Translations under genes and position numbers: made by a program
Shown: in pieces, positions 16,024-24,760 of the stretch
Layout: every line of letters starts with the position of its first letter
Numbering within the stretch: the stretch's first letter is position 1
Assembly: GCA_016786845.1 (NCBI GenBank)
Contig: JAEUVB010000011.1
Span: 62,001 to 126,000 of the forward strand
Direction of reading: 5' to 3'
Length of the DNA: 64,000 bases
DNA from: Chitinophagaceae bacterium
GTDB lineage: Bacteria > Bacteroidota > Bacteroidia > Chitinophagales > Chitinophagaceae
The notes under the pieces: generated by a model
The model's input: the letters and a program-made list of their open reading frames with translations, nothing else
Database searches by the model: none
What the model was told of the DNA's origin: nothing

Positions 16024-16680
16024 TTAAAGAGAGATTTCCTTAACCTGGTTTGAAATGATTAATTTTCCTGCTGTTTTAGCTTTTATTTCATCCAGACTCA
16101 CCCCTTGAGCATACTCTATACATTCAAATCCTTCCGGTGTAATATTAAATACCCCAAGATCAGTCACCACTTTTTTTACGCATTTGAGGCCTGTGATAGG
16201 GAGAGTGCAGGCAGGGAGTAATTTGGATCGTCCGGCTTTATCGGTATGTTGCATGGCCACAATGATATTCTTTGCACTGGCCACCAGATCCATCGCACCA
16301 CCCATGCCTTTTACCATTTTCCCGGGTACTTTCCAGTTCGCGATATCGCCGTTCTCTGCCACTTCCATCGCACCTAAAACAGTAAGATCAACTTTGCCGG
16401 AACGAATCATTCCGAAGCTCACCGCACTGTCGAAAAAGGCAGAACCGGGTACAGTGGTGATGGTTTGTTTTCCCGCATTGATTAAATCCGCATCTTCCTC
16501 TCCTTCAAAAGGGAAGGGCCCCATGCCTAATAATCCGTTTTCACTTTGTAAAACAACTTCCATTCCTTCAGGGATATAATTTGCGACCAAGGTAGGAATA
16601 CCGATTCCAAGGTTGACATAGAATCCATCCTGCAATTCTCTTGCGATCAGTTGTGCGATTTGATGTTTATCGAGTGCCAT
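16024..16680 (-). CDS. scoB: 3-oxoacid CoA-transferase subunit B
   Basis: Beta subunit of succinyl-CoA:3-ketoacid (acetoacetate) CoA-transferase, 218 residues, as in ScoB/AtoA/PcaJ. NLGIGIPTLVANYIPEG is followed by QSENGLLG, in which E47 is the catalytic glutamate that carries the CoA thioester. GMGGAMDLV and VTDLGVF are also family blocks. Works in acetoacetate activation or ketone-body use as a heterodimer with subunit A. No subunit A gene is next to it on either side, which is unusual. The exact acyl specificity cannot be fixed from the sequence. Confidence 0.92.
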   Translation of the reverse strand: MALDKHQIAQLIARELQDGFYVNLGIGIPTLVANYIPEGMEVVLQSENGLLGMGPFPFEGEEDADLINAGKQTITTVPGSAFFDSAVSFGMIRSGKVDLTVLGAMEVAENGDIANWKVPGKMVKGMGGAMDLVASAKNIIVAMQHTDKAGRSKLLPACTLPITGLKCVKKVVTDLGVFNITPEGFECIEYAQGVSLDEIKAKTAGKLIISNQVKEISL

Positions 16681-16798
16681 AGGCAGCGAAGATATAAAAA
16701 ATCAACAGAATGACATATCCTGCAGATGGGATGAATTTGTGTTCATTTTTTCTCATGTCCAAATAATCTGCAAGGAACCGGAGCGGTTTGTGCAAAGG

Positions 16799-16834
16799 GC
16801 AAAAAAAAACCTGTCGGAAACTTTCCGACAGGTT
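16799..16834 (-). terminator. terminator of the rplKAJL operon
   Basis: AACCTGTCGGAAA-c-TTTCCGACAGGTT hairpin with a nine-base A run on the left (U tract on the minus strand), 36 bases past the rplL stop. It marks the operon end and shows that rpoB does not follow. Confidence 0.88.
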
Positions 16835-16869
16835 TGTATATCAATGTCTAATGAAATAGTGGAAACGGA

Positions 16870-17238
16870 TTAGATGATTTCAACATCAGCACCAGCTTCT
16901 TTCAGCTTGTTGGCGATATCGTCAGCAGTTGCTTTATCGACGTTTTCTTTGATATTGCCGGGAGCGCTATCAACTAAATCTTTCGCTTCTTTCAGTCCAA
17001 GACCAGTTAATTCCTTCACGACTTTAACGACGTTCAGTTTACCTGCACCTGCACTTTTCAGGACAACGGTGAATGCTGTTTTCTCTTCTACAGCAGCGGC
17101 ACCACCACCGGCGGCAACTACGACTGCAGCAGCAGCTGGTTCGATACCATAATCTGCTTTCAATACATCAGCTAATTCTTGTACTTCTTTTACGGTTAAG
17201 CCTACTAATGTTTCAGCTAAGTTTTTAATGTCTGCCAT
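16870..17238 (-). CDS. rplL: 50S ribosomal protein L7/L12 (bL12)
   Basis: 122 residues. N-terminal dimerisation domain ([20 protein letters not shown]), Ala/Val-rich hinge, and C-terminal factor-binding domain with [20 protein letters not shown] and [15 protein letters not shown]. It forms the ribosomal stalk that recruits elongation factors. Last gene of the rplK-rplA-rplJ-rplL operon, 63 bases after rplJ, and followed by a strong terminator. Confidence 0.98.
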   Translation of the reverse strand: MADIKNLAETLVGLTVKEVQELADVLKADYGIEPAAAAVVVAAGGGAAAVEEKTAFTVVLKSAGAGKLNVVKVVKELTGLGLKEAKDLVDSAPGNIKENVDKATADDIANKLKEAGADVEII

Positions 17239-17301
17239 TGTTATAATTTTTTAATGGATTTTAAAATGTTGTTTAATTTATGTTGAAGCTTGGAAGCCGT
17301 A

Positions 17302-17811
17302 TTATTCGGCAGCAGCTTCTGCTGCTTCCGGTCTGTTTTGAAGGGCAGAGAGGACGCGGGAAATAGGGGATTTCAACAATCCGATTACTTCTCCGATCAA
17401 CTCATTCTTCGTTTTGATGTTTTTCAGGGCGACTAAACTTTCGTTACCTAAATAAACATCATCACCAATTAAGGCTGCCTTCAGCAAAGGTTTGTCGGTC
17501 TTATATTCATCACGCAAATTGCTGATGATTAAGGCCGGTTCTTTTGGATTATTGCTGAACATCAATGCCGTTACACCATGGAATGCATCCATAATGCCGT
17601 TGTATTTATCGTCACCCAATTGTTTCAGTGCTTTAACAATCAGGGTGTTTTTTGCAACTTTCATTTCCACTTCTTTATTAAAGCAATGTCCACGAAGATT
17701 GTTTACCTGTGCTACGGTCAATGATTCTGTATTGGTCACGTAAAAATTATTATACTGAGCGAATTTTTCTTTCAGTAATTCTATTACTTGATTTTTTTGT
17801 TCTGTTGTCAT
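17302..17811 (-). CDS. rplJ: 50S ribosomal protein L10 (uL10)
   Basis: 169 residues; stalk base protein that anchors L7/L12 dimers to 23S rRNA. Recognised from VAQVNNLRGHCFNKEVEMKVAKNTLIVKAL and GVTALMFSNNPKEPA. Only 28 bases separate it from rplA, leaving no room for a long L10 autoregulatory leader of the enterobacterial kind. Its start is the ATG at 17811. Confidence 0.97.
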   Translation of the reverse strand: MTTEQKNQVIELLKEKFAQYNNFYVTNTESLTVAQVNNLRGHCFNKEVEMKVAKNTLIVKALKQLGDDKYNGIMDAFHGVTALMFSNNPKEPALIISNLRDEYKTDKPLLKAALIGDDVYLGNESLVALKNIKTKNELIGEVIGLLKSPISRVLSALQNRPEAAEAAAE

Positions 17812-17839
17812 GATTTACTTTTTTAACAATGAATGGAGA

Positions 17840-18532
17840 TTAATTCAGCGCAGCTTTGGTGTCTACATACAGACCCGGGCTCATGGAGGTAGCCATGCTG
17901 ATACCCCTTACATAGGTTCCTTTTGCGGAAGATGGTTTCAAACGAACAATCGCATTGATTAATTCCTGAGAATTTTCCTGGATTTTTTTAGGTTCAAACG
18001 ATACACGTCCAATGGAAGCGTGGATGATACCGGTTTTATCTACTTTAAAGGCAATCTTACCACCTTTTACTTCATTTACTGCAGATGCAACATCGTTGGT
18101 TACCGTTCCTGTTTTTGGATTCGGCATCAAGTTACGAGGTCCGAGAACCTTACCTAATTTACCGATTTTCGGCATCACAGAAGGGGTAGCGATAATCACA
18201 TCAATATCGGTCCATCCACTTTCAATTTTCTGTACATATTCATCCAATCCAACATGGTCGGCACCGGCAGCTTTTGCTTCGGCTTCTTTTTCAGGTGTAC
18301 AAAGAACCAATACACGTTTAGTTTTACCTGTACCATGTGGTAAGGTAACGGTACCGCGGATAGCCTGATCGGCTTTTTTAGGATCTACTCCTAAACGAAT
18401 GTGTAAATCAACTGAACTGTCAAATTTTGTGCAATTGATGTCTTTCATCATTTTGGACGCATCTTCCAGTGAATATATTTTTGAAGCATCATATTTTGCT
18501 TCGGCTGTTTTTCTTTTTTTACTGAGTTTCAT
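17840..18532 (-). CDS. rplA: 50S ribosomal protein L1 (uL1)
   Basis: 230 residues; forms the mobile L1 stalk on 23S rRNA and in many bacteria represses its own operon. Signature blocks: [50 protein letters not shown] and [17 protein letters not shown]. It follows rplK by 26 bases in the same transcript. Confidence 0.98.
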   Translation of the reverse strand: MKLSKKRKTAEAKYDASKIYSLEDASKMMKDINCTKFDSSVDLHIRLGVDPKKADQAIRGTVTLPHGTGKTKRVLVLCTPEKEAEAKAAGADHVGLDEYVQKIESGWTDIDVIIATPSVMPKIGKLGKVLGPRNLMPNPKTGTVTNDVASAVNEVKGGKIAFKVDKTGIIHASIGRVSFEPKKIQENSQELINAIVRLKPSSAKGTYVRGISMATSMSPGLYVDTKAALN

Positions 18533-18558
18533 GTGTTACTGTTTTTTTGTCCAACAAA

Positions 18559-19002
18559 TTAATTTTCCCATGGTGCTTTACCTTCTACGGTAAGTCCCAT
18601 ACTGCGGGCAGTACCGGCCACCATGCTCATTGCACTATTCAAAGTGAAGCAGTTTAGATCAGGCATTTTGTCTTTAGCGATCTCTTCAACCTGAGACCAG
18701 GTTACTTTACCTACCTTGTTACGGTTAGGTTCTTTAGATCCGCCTTTGACATTCGCCAATTCCATCAACTGCACAGCTGCAGGAGGTGTTTTGATAATAA
18801 AATCAAAACTCTTGTCGGAATAAACAGTGATTAATACGGGTAATACTTTACCGGGTTTGTCCTGTGTACGAGCATTGAATTGCTTACAGAATTCCATGAT
18901 GTTTACACCTTTGGAACCTAATGCAGGACCGATTGGAGGGGCCGGATTGGCTTGGCCGCCTTTGCATTGCAGCTTTACATAGCCGCTAATTTCTTTAGCC
19001 AT
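18559..19002 (-). CDS. rplK: 50S ribosomal protein L11 (uL11)
   Basis: 147 residues; binds the GTPase-associated region of 23S rRNA. Recognised by [38 protein letters not shown] and the C-terminal [16 protein letters not shown]. First gene of the operon. In most bacteria secE and nusG precede it; here a divergently transcribed T9SS cargo gene lies upstream instead. Confidence 0.98.
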   Translation of the reverse strand: MAKEISGYVKLQCKGGQANPAPPIGPALGSKGVNIMEFCKQFNARTQDKPGKVLPVLITVYSDKSFDFIIKTPPAAVQLMELANVKGGSKEPNRNKVGKVTWSQVEEIAKDKMPDLNCFTLNSAMSMVAGTARSMGLTVEGKAPWEN

Positions 19003-19099
19003 TTCTTATTTTTTTTTTTGGTTCAAACGTGCGGATCACGTGAATGATCTACACTCCCAATTCTTTCAAAATTGTATTGAAAAGAACTTCTAAGGGAGC

Positions 19100-19107
19100 G
19101 CAAAGGT
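19100..19107 (-). promoter_or_regulatory. -7 element TACCTTTG of the rplKAJL operon
   Basis: Exact TAnnTTTG on the minus strand, followed by CGC, about 98 bases before the rplK ATG. The A/T-rich stretch with TTTTTC further upstream may serve as a -33 region. The ~90-base leader is long enough to hold an L1-binding site, but I see no clear one. Confidence 0.6.
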
Positions 19108-19206
19108 AAATGGATTTTTCTTTTTTTGAAAAATATTTTTCCAATTATGTTAATTCCTTGTTGCAACAAGCGATAAAAGCTAACTTGCAAGCAAATCTAA
19201 CATAAA

Positions 19207-20271
19207 ATGAAACAAAAATTACTTCTGATGGTCTTGATAACAGTTGGTACACTTCAAGCAAGTGCGCAACTGAGCATTACTCCGAATCAAACTGCTTCTA
19301 ATTTGGCGAATCTATTGGTCGCTACGTCCGGAACCGCCGGTGTAACGGTTACTAATGCTTCCCTTACTTGTGATACGGCTGCCAATGGTGAATTTTCAGG
19401 AAGTTCTAATCTGGGTATATCGAATGGGATTGCGTTGGGAAGCGGTGATGTATTGACCGCAGTCGGTGGGTCCACTTTCGGACTGGATGGTTTGCCGTCG
19501 GATATGGCTTCTACAGCATTGATGTCGGCAGGTGATGCCGATTTGGGCGCTTTAGTCACCATGCCTACGTACGATGCATGTGTTTTAGAATTTGATCTTC
19601 AACCTGTGGGCAACTTTATCGAATTTGAATATGTTTTCGGATCAGAAGAATATCCGGAATATAATTGCACCAGCTTCAACGACATCTTTGCCTTCTTTAT
19701 TTCAGGCCCCGGTTTCTCAGCGCCTACCAATATTGCGATTATTCCGGGAACCACGACGCCGGTTTCAATTAATTCGATTAACGACGGCACAGGTATTTGC
19801 GGCGGAAATACCAGTCTCTATGTAAATAATACGGGTAGCACTTGTACGATGGATGGATTTACCACACCCATGATAGCTACTGCCACAGTAACACCCGGTC
19901 AGACCTATCATTTGAAAATGGCCATTGCGGATGTGTCCGATGCAATTTTTAACAGCTATGTTATTTTAAAAGCAAATAGTCTGAAAAGTGGTTCCACAGG
20001 ATCTTCAAATGTGAGCTCTACTTTAAAAGATGCGGGAATCACCATTTATCCAACAGAAGTAGATCAATATCTGATGATCAACCAAAAGGGTCTTGATTCA
20101 TGGGTGGTCAAAGTGATCAATACTTCAGGTGAAATATGTTTACGTGCCGAGTTAAATGAACACAGCAGCCAAAGTCTGAATGTGGCTTCTTTATCAAAAG
20201 GAATGTATATGCTTCATTTGAGCAGAAAATCTGATGGTCATACCATGACAGAAAGATTTATTAAACAATAA
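19207..20271 (+). CDS. choice-of-anchor L domain protein with T9SS sorting domain
   Basis: 354 residues. Signal peptide (MKQKLLLMVLITVGTLQASAQ). A choice-of-anchor L domain covers about residues 25-255: TASNLANLLVATSG, GISNGIALGSGDVLTAVGG, FEYVFGSEEYPEYNCTSFND, FAFFISGPGF and IADVSDAIFNSYVILK. The last ~75 residues form a T9SS C-terminal domain (TIYPTEVDQYLMINQKGL ... ASLSKGMYMLHLSRKSDGH). Exported through T9SS and probably attached to the cell surface or released. The role of the L domain is not known. It diverges from rplK. Confidence 0.85.
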   Translation: MKQKLLLMVLITVGTLQASAQLSITPNQTASNLANLLVATSGTAGVTVTNASLTCDTAANGEFSGSSNLGISNGIALGSGDVLTAVGGSTFGLDGLPSDMASTALMSAGDADLGALVTMPTYDACVLEFDLQPVGNFIEFEYVFGSEEYPEYNCTSFNDIFAFFISGPGFSAPTNIAIIPGTTTPVSINSINDGTGICGGNTSLYVNNTGSTCTMDGFTTPMIATATVTPGQTYHLKMAIADVSDAIFNSYVILKANSLKSGSTGSSNVSSTLKDAGITIYPTEVDQYLMINQKGLDSWVVKVINTSGEICLRAELNEHSSQSLNVASLSKGMYMLHLSRKSDGHTMTERFIKQ

Positions 20272-20331
20272 ATTTATTTCTTTCATTCCCGATCAATCCT
20301 TTGTTTTTAACTTGTGACTTAATTGCATTTC

Positions 20332-21660
20332 ATGAAAGTATTTTTGTTTGGGTGGATAGGGTTATTGACAATCCTATTTCTGGACACACAAGCGCAGCAG
20401 TATCCCTATTGTATACAGGGGCGCTTTGCTGAAAATGATCTGTTTAACAGTGTTTCGGTCAATAGTGAGAATGACGTGATATTCGGCACCAACTTAAATG
20501 CTTTGGGCGGAATGGATACACTAAAGTTGAATATCCATTATCCAAATTTAAACTTTGATCTGTTACCGAAAAGACCGTTGATCGTCATGGCCCATGCCGG
20601 AAGTTTTACTTCGGGTAGCCGAACCGATATGGATGCCTATTGTCTGCAACTGGCCAGAAGGGGATATGTAGCAGCGACGGTAGATTATCGTTTAGGATGG
20701 AATAGTATAGGCACCGGTTTTCCATGCACGGGCGATATACCGGGCTTTCGATATGCGATGTATCGAGCGTTACAGGATGTGAATGCTGCACTTCGTTTTT
20801 TGGTGAGTCAAGCTGCAGATTATAAAATCGATACTTCCATGATTTTCCTCGCCGGACAAAGTGCGGGTGCTTTTACCGTGATGAACTGTGGCTTTATGGA
20901 TCAAAATGAAGCCAATGTAATTTATCCGGGAGCGGTAGCGGATTTAGGAGGTATACATGCAGGCACCAATACCATCAATGCAAATTATAGCATAAAGGGA
21001 ATCCTCAATTGGTGCGGTGGTATATTGGACACGAATATCATTGATGCGAATGAACGTATTCCGGTATTATCATTACATGGATTATTGGATAATATTGTAC
21101 CGGTAGATACCGGCACTTTTTTGTTTTGCTATAATGCTGCCAATCCCTATCCATTTGTTTATGGCCCGGAACAGATTTATATGAGAATGCAGAATTTAGG
21201 TATTTGTTCTGAAACAAATTATGATGAAAACGGTATGCATTGCTTTTATCCATCTTTAGAACCATATTTATATGTTCCTTCAAAATATACCTGTTTCTTT
21301 AAAAACCTGATGTGTGGAAATTGTCAATCTGTGCAAGTTACCGGATACAATGCTCCTTCTTGTATGGATAGTGCACCATTGCAGGTTCAAGATGCTCAGA
21401 ATTCATCGCCATTGAATATAAATATTATTTCAAATAGTCAATCATTTAAGATGACCATGAATGTCTCTGAATCAGGACTTTTGCAACTTCGGTTATTGGA
21501 CTTGAAAGGAGCAGTGGTGCAACAATTTCCTGAACTTAAAATTTCAACCGGATGGTTTGTCCGTGAATTTTCATTGCTCAATGGCTTAAGTCAGGGATTG
21601 TATATTTTGCAAATGAACATGAACCATCAAGTGTATAGCCACAAAATGATGATACCTTAA
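20332..21660 (+). CDS. secreted alpha/beta hydrolase (esterase-like) with T9SS sorting domain
   Basis: About 442 residues. The ATG at 20332 (MKVFLFGWIGLLTILFL) begins a clear signal peptide; the TTG at 20323 adds only three residues. The alpha/beta-hydrolase core shows PLIVMAHAGSFTSGSRTDM (oxyanion region), AATVDYRLGW, the nucleophile elbow GQSAGA, LSLHGLLDNIVP (probable acid) and ENGMHCF (probable catalytic His). The C-terminus is a T9SS sorting domain ending SQGLYILQMN...HKMMIP. Likely a carboxylesterase or depolymerase; substrate unknown. Tandem with 19207-20271 and followed three bases later by the TMEM175 gene. Confidence 0.85.
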   Translation: MKVFLFGWIGLLTILFLDTQAQQYPYCIQGRFAENDLFNSVSVNSENDVIFGTNLNALGGMDTLKLNIHYPNLNFDLLPKRPLIVMAHAGSFTSGSRTDMDAYCLQLARRGYVAATVDYRLGWNSIGTGFPCTGDIPGFRYAMYRALQDVNAALRFLVSQAADYKIDTSMIFLAGQSAGAFTVMNCGFMDQNEANVIYPGAVADLGGIHAGTNTINANYSIKGILNWCGGILDTNIIDANERIPVLSLHGLLDNIVPVDTGTFLFCYNAANPYPFVYGPEQIYMRMQNLGICSETNYDENGMHCFYPSLEPYLYVPSKYTCFFKNLMCGNCQSVQVTGYNAPSCMDSAPLQVQDAQNSSPLNINIISNSQSFKMTMNVSESGLLQLRLLDLKGAVVQQFPELKISTGWFVREFSLLNGLSQGLYILQMNMNHQVYSHKMMIP

Positions 21661-21663
21661 AAT

Positions 21664-22290
21664 ATGCGCAGAAAATTTCGCGACTTTGCCTATCCAAAAA
21701 TGCGTATTGAAGCATTTAGTGATGCCGTCATTGCAATCGTGATGACCTTGCTGATTTTGGAATTGAAAGCACCTGACCTGGGTGGAAAAAATTTACAAGA
21801 AACGGTTGATGCTTTGCTCGAATTGAAAAGTGAATTTGCAGCTTGGGTGATTAGCTTCTTGTTGATTGGAATTTATTGGTTGCAACATCATAATCTCTTG
21901 CACATGGCTACACGAATAGATTTGAAAATCGTGACGCTGAATTTGATTTCTCTCATGGGTGTTTGCCTTACACCATTTACGGCATCTTTGATTAGTCATG
22001 AAAGTCACTGCGGCAGTTCCGTATTTATTTTCTGCTTCGTTTTCTTTTTGGTGAGCCTCACGCTATGTTGGATGTATCATTACATCAGTTGCCATTATTT
22101 GAAAGACACCTATGATGCTCAATCTGTTCGCCGGCATGTAAGACTATCCTATTTTTTAGGTCCCGGACTTTATCTAATTGCTGCCGTATCTTCCTGGTTT
22201 AGTTTTACAATCACCTATATTATCCTTCTCTTGATACCGGTCCTATTTTTATTTCCTCTGGACGTCGAAAAGAAGTCTGCAAATACCTAA
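21664..22290 (+). CDS. TMEM175-family (DUF1211) membrane protein, putative potassium channel
   Basis: 208 residues, six predicted transmembrane helices. The first helix carries the family's FSD selectivity motif in RIEAFSDAVIAIVMTLLILE. Prokaryotic TMEM175 proteins are tetrameric, leaky K+ channels with one such repeat per chain. It starts three bases after the hydrolase stop, so the two are likely co-transcribed. The convergent elaA gene overlaps its last four bases. Confidence 0.85.
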   Translation: MRRKFRDFAYPKMRIEAFSDAVIAIVMTLLILELKAPDLGGKNLQETVDALLELKSEFAAWVISFLLIGIYWLQHHNLLHMATRIDLKIVTLNLISLMGVCLTPFTASLISHESHCGSSVFIFCFVFFLVSLTLCWMYHYISCHYLKDTYDAQSVRRHVRLSYFLGPGLYLIAAVSSWFSFTITYIILLLIPVLFLFPLDVEKKSANT

Positions 22291-22730
22291 TGCATGACCA
22301 TTGCAATATGGGGAATATCATCTTCGAGATATGGTTCTGATATGGTTTCGAAACCCAGATCCTGATAAAATTTTTCCAAATATGCCTGAGCTGAAATTTT
22401 TATGGGTGATGGATCGATATGTTTGCAACGGTCAATAGCATCATTCATGAGTTGTTTACCTAAGGCTTGTTTTCTAAAAGCAGGATGAGTCACCACACGT
22501 CCGATAGAGGTATATCCTTCATAGGAAATTCCCGGAGGAAGGATTCTGCAATATGCAGCGAGCTTGTTTTCTTTCCAAAACATCAAATGCATGGATTGAA
22601 GATCTTTATCATCACAATCTTGATAGGGACAGTTTTGTTCGATCACAAATACTTCTATGCGCAATTGGATAATCTGATACAGTTCTCGCGTTGTCAGTTC
22701 ATCGAATGTTTTGTATTTAATTTCTATCAT
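22287..22730 (-). CDS. GNAT family N-acetyltransferase, ElaA-like
   Basis: About 147 residues from the ATG at 22730 (MIEIKYKTFDELTTRELYQI). ElaA-type features are LRIEVFVIEQNCPYQDCDDKD, the acetyl-CoA-binding strand and loop IGRVVTHPAFRKQALGKQLM, and AQAYLEKFYQDLGFE. An in-frame ATG at 22772 would add 14 residues inside mqnD and is less likely. Its start overlaps the end of mqnD by 14 bases, so it is the third gene of the mqnB-mqnD-elaA operon. Substrate unknown. Confidence 0.88.
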   Translation of the reverse strand: MIEIKYKTFDELTTRELYQIIQLRIEVFVIEQNCPYQDCDDKDLQSMHLMFWKENKLAAYCRILPPGISYEGYTSIGRVVTHPAFRKQALGKQLMNDAIDRCKHIDPSPIKISAQAYLEKFYQDLGFETISEPYLEDDIPHIAMVMH

Positions 22731-23550
22731 CTGAATGGGGAATAAATAAAGGTAAAGTGCTGAAAGGTGCAATCATCTCTTTCATTTTTTCTACAGCCAG
22801 TAAACCGGAAGAGGTGATGTCGATACTATTCTCGTTTACATATAAATGAATATGTTGACGCATCACTTCTTCACTCATTTCCCGTGCATGAGATTGAATA
22901 AAGGAACTGAGTTCAGGATATTTAGCATTTGCAATTAAAACACTTTGTGATATCATGGAGTTCAAGTACTGATGGACCATTGCGGGTAAATTTCTTCGAA
23001 TGGCAATGCCTCCCAGTGGAATCGGCAATCCTGTTCTGCTTTCCCATATTTCACCGAGGTCAGCGATTTTCATCAGACCTTTTTCTGCATATGTAAATCG
23101 ATTTTCATGGATGATGACTCCGGCTTGAGCCTGCCCGTTGAGTACACATTGTTCGATCTGTGAAAAAACCATTTCAGTGGTATGCAATGCCCCGGGGTAT
23201 GCATAAGCTAAAAGAAAACCCGCTGTGGTATACTTACCGGGAATCGCAATGGGACCGGCTTCAATTTCTTGATCGGATAACAAATTTCGTCCAATCAATA
23301 AAGGGCCGGTTCCATAGCCTAAAGCACTCCCACTGCGCATCATGATGTATTGTGGCATCACACTGAAATAATGGGCATAACTCAGTTTCACAATATCTAA
23401 ATGCCCTTTCATGGCCATTTCATTCAAAGTCTGTACATCTTCAAAAATAAATTCAAATTCATACGGAGATGTATCCATTTTCCGATTGTAGATGGCGTCA
23501 AAAATGAACGTATCATTCGGACAAGGGGATATGCCTATGTTAAGTTTCAT
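22717..23550 (-). CDS. mqnD: 1,4-dihydroxy-6-naphthoate synthase (menaquinone, futalosine pathway)
   Basis: About 277 residues from the ATG at 23550 (MKLNIGISPCPNDTFIFDA), a block diagnostic of MqnD and distinct from MqnA. It converts cyclic dehypoxanthinyl futalosine to 1,4-dihydroxy-6-naphthoate. Further matches are VKLSYAHYFSVMPQY, GSALGYGTGPLLIGR, IPGKYTTAGFLL and VIIHENRFTYAEKGL. The start codon overlaps the mqnB stop as ATGA, so translation is coupled. A longer frame to 23625 exists but reads through mqnB. Confidence 0.92.
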   Translation of the reverse strand: MKLNIGISPCPNDTFIFDAIYNRKMDTSPYEFEFIFEDVQTLNEMAMKGHLDIVKLSYAHYFSVMPQYIMMRSGSALGYGTGPLLIGRNLLSDQEIEAGPIAIPGKYTTAGFLLAYAYPGALHTTEMVFSQIEQCVLNGQAQAGVIIHENRFTYAEKGLMKIADLGEIWESRTGLPIPLGGIAIRRNLPAMVHQYLNSMISQSVLIANAKYPELSSFIQSHAREMSEEVMRQHIHLYVNENSIDITSSGLLAVEKMKEMIAPFSTLPLFIPHSDDRN

Positions 23551-24191
23551 ATGAGCGTATACAGGTGTTGAAAGAGTTGGCCTAAAGCGTTGCGATTTTC
23601 TTCCAGCGCTTTGGGAATGTCCCACAATGATTTGTCACGAGGAAGAACCCGATTGGATATGGTGCGCAATTGAATAAATGGGATATGATGAATCAGCCCG
23701 ACGTAATGCAAGGCCGCTCCTTCCATAGTTTCAATATCAGGATTAAATTTGGCCTTCCGCTTTTGAATAGTCTCGATACTTCCGGCGGTAAGGTTTACGG
23801 ACAGTCCGTTGACCAGACGCATATTGGGCGGGAACAGCGTGTTATGGTGATTGGGAAGTTTTCCCAGCACAAAGGGGGAATCACTCTGACCCAACAGGCC
23901 TAAATCATATAAATCCAACAATTGGTCATGGTCTTCAGCACCGGTATCACCCATGCATTCCGTTTGAACGATTACACTTTCGCCAATGCGGAGATTTTCT
24001 GTATAGGCACCGGCTAAACCGCATTGTATCAGAATATCGGGTTTATTTTGAAGTAGCGCAGACAAATGAATACCGGCCATCATGCAGCCAATTCCATGGA
24101 CATGCCAATTGACGTTCATTCCGGAGGGTATATCCAGGGTTTTCAGTAATTCCTGTTCCAATTTAGTCGCAGTGCAAACGGATAAGGTCAT
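23547..24191 (-). CDS. mqnB: futalosine hydrolase
   Basis: Nucleoside phosphorylase-fold hydrolase of about 214 residues that removes hypoxanthine from futalosine in the alternative menaquinone pathway. Seen: MTLSVCTATKLEQELL, GIGCMMAGIHLSALL, IQCGLAGAYTENLRIGE, ETMEGAALHYV and QLRTISNRV. The ATG at 24191 gives the family's N-terminus; an in-frame ATG at 24218 is upstream of the promoter-like CACTTTTG at 24196-24203. Overlaps mqnD at ATGA, which strengthens the assignment to this pathway. Confidence 0.9.
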   Translation of the reverse strand: MTLSVCTATKLEQELLKTLDIPSGMNVNWHVHGIGCMMAGIHLSALLQNKPDILIQCGLAGAYTENLRIGESVIVQTECMGDTGAEDHDQLLDLYDLGLLGQSDSPFVLGKLPNHHNTLFPPNMRLVNGLSVNLTAGSIETIQKRKAKFNPDIETMEGAALHYVGLIHHIPFIQLRTISNRVLPRDKSLWDIPKALEENRNALGQLFQHLYTLI

Positions 24192-24297
24192 TCCGCAAAA
24201 GTGCTTCAAAAAGTTCAATTATTTCCTGATTGCCGTTTTATCTCCTTTATAATATCCTATAAATAATAGCATTGCCAACCTTTTCTATTTTCTACAT

Positions 24298-24305
24298 TAC
24301 ATTTG
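24298..24305 (+). promoter_or_regulatory. -7 element TACATTTG of the PTPS-folE operon
   Basis: Exact TAnnTTTG, 13 bases before the ATG at 24319. Confidence 0.55.
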
Positions 24306-24318
24306 CAAAAACAACTGC

Positions 24319-24729
24319 ATGATATTTGTTACCCGTATCGAACATTTTAACGCTGCACATAAGCTCTGGAATGACCGCTGGACACCGGAGATGAATAAAG
24401 AAGTATTTGGCAAATGTTCAAATCCCAATTTCCATGGCCATAATTATGAATTACATGTTACGGTAAAAGGGGAACCCAATCCGGATACCGGATTTGTGAT
24501 GAATGCAAAAACGCTGGGAGATTTGATCAAAACGAAGATCGTTGAGGTTGTGGACCATTGCAACCTGAATATGGATGTGCCGTTTTTATTCGGAAAATTT
24601 ACCTCTGCTGAGAATCTGGCTATCGGTATATGGAATGAACTGAAGGATGAAATTGAGTTACAACATTGCACCTTACATTGTGTAAAACTCATTGAAACCA
24701 GAAGTATTTATGTTGAATATTATGGATAG
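24319..24729 (+). CDS. 6-pyruvoyl-tetrahydropterin synthase / 6-carboxytetrahydropterin synthase family
   Basis: 136 residues of the PTPS/QueD fold, acting on 7,8-dihydroneopterin triphosphate. Zinc ligands are H14 in HFNAAH and the two His in FHGHNY. The catalytic Cys lies in FGKCSNPNFHGHNY. Further on come VVDHCNLNMD and SAENLAIGIW, and the C-terminal glutamate is in KLIETRS. The gene is 31 bases before folE, which makes its substrate. Whether it serves queuosine (QueD) or a pterin cofactor cannot be decided; no queC or queE is next to it. Confidence 0.88.
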   Translation: MIFVTRIEHFNAAHKLWNDRWTPEMNKEVFGKCSNPNFHGHNYELHVTVKGEPNPDTGFVMNAKTLGDLIKTKIVEVVDHCNLNMDVPFLFGKFTSAENLAIGIWNELKDEIELQHCTLHCVKLIETRSIYVEYYG

Positions 24730-24760
24730 TCTTTCATACTTTTTCTATTAAAACCACCTC

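Noticed and set aside
19003..19206. L1-binding autoregulatory leader upstream of rplK
   Set aside because: The leader is long enough, but I could not find the paired helix-loop expected of an L1 target.
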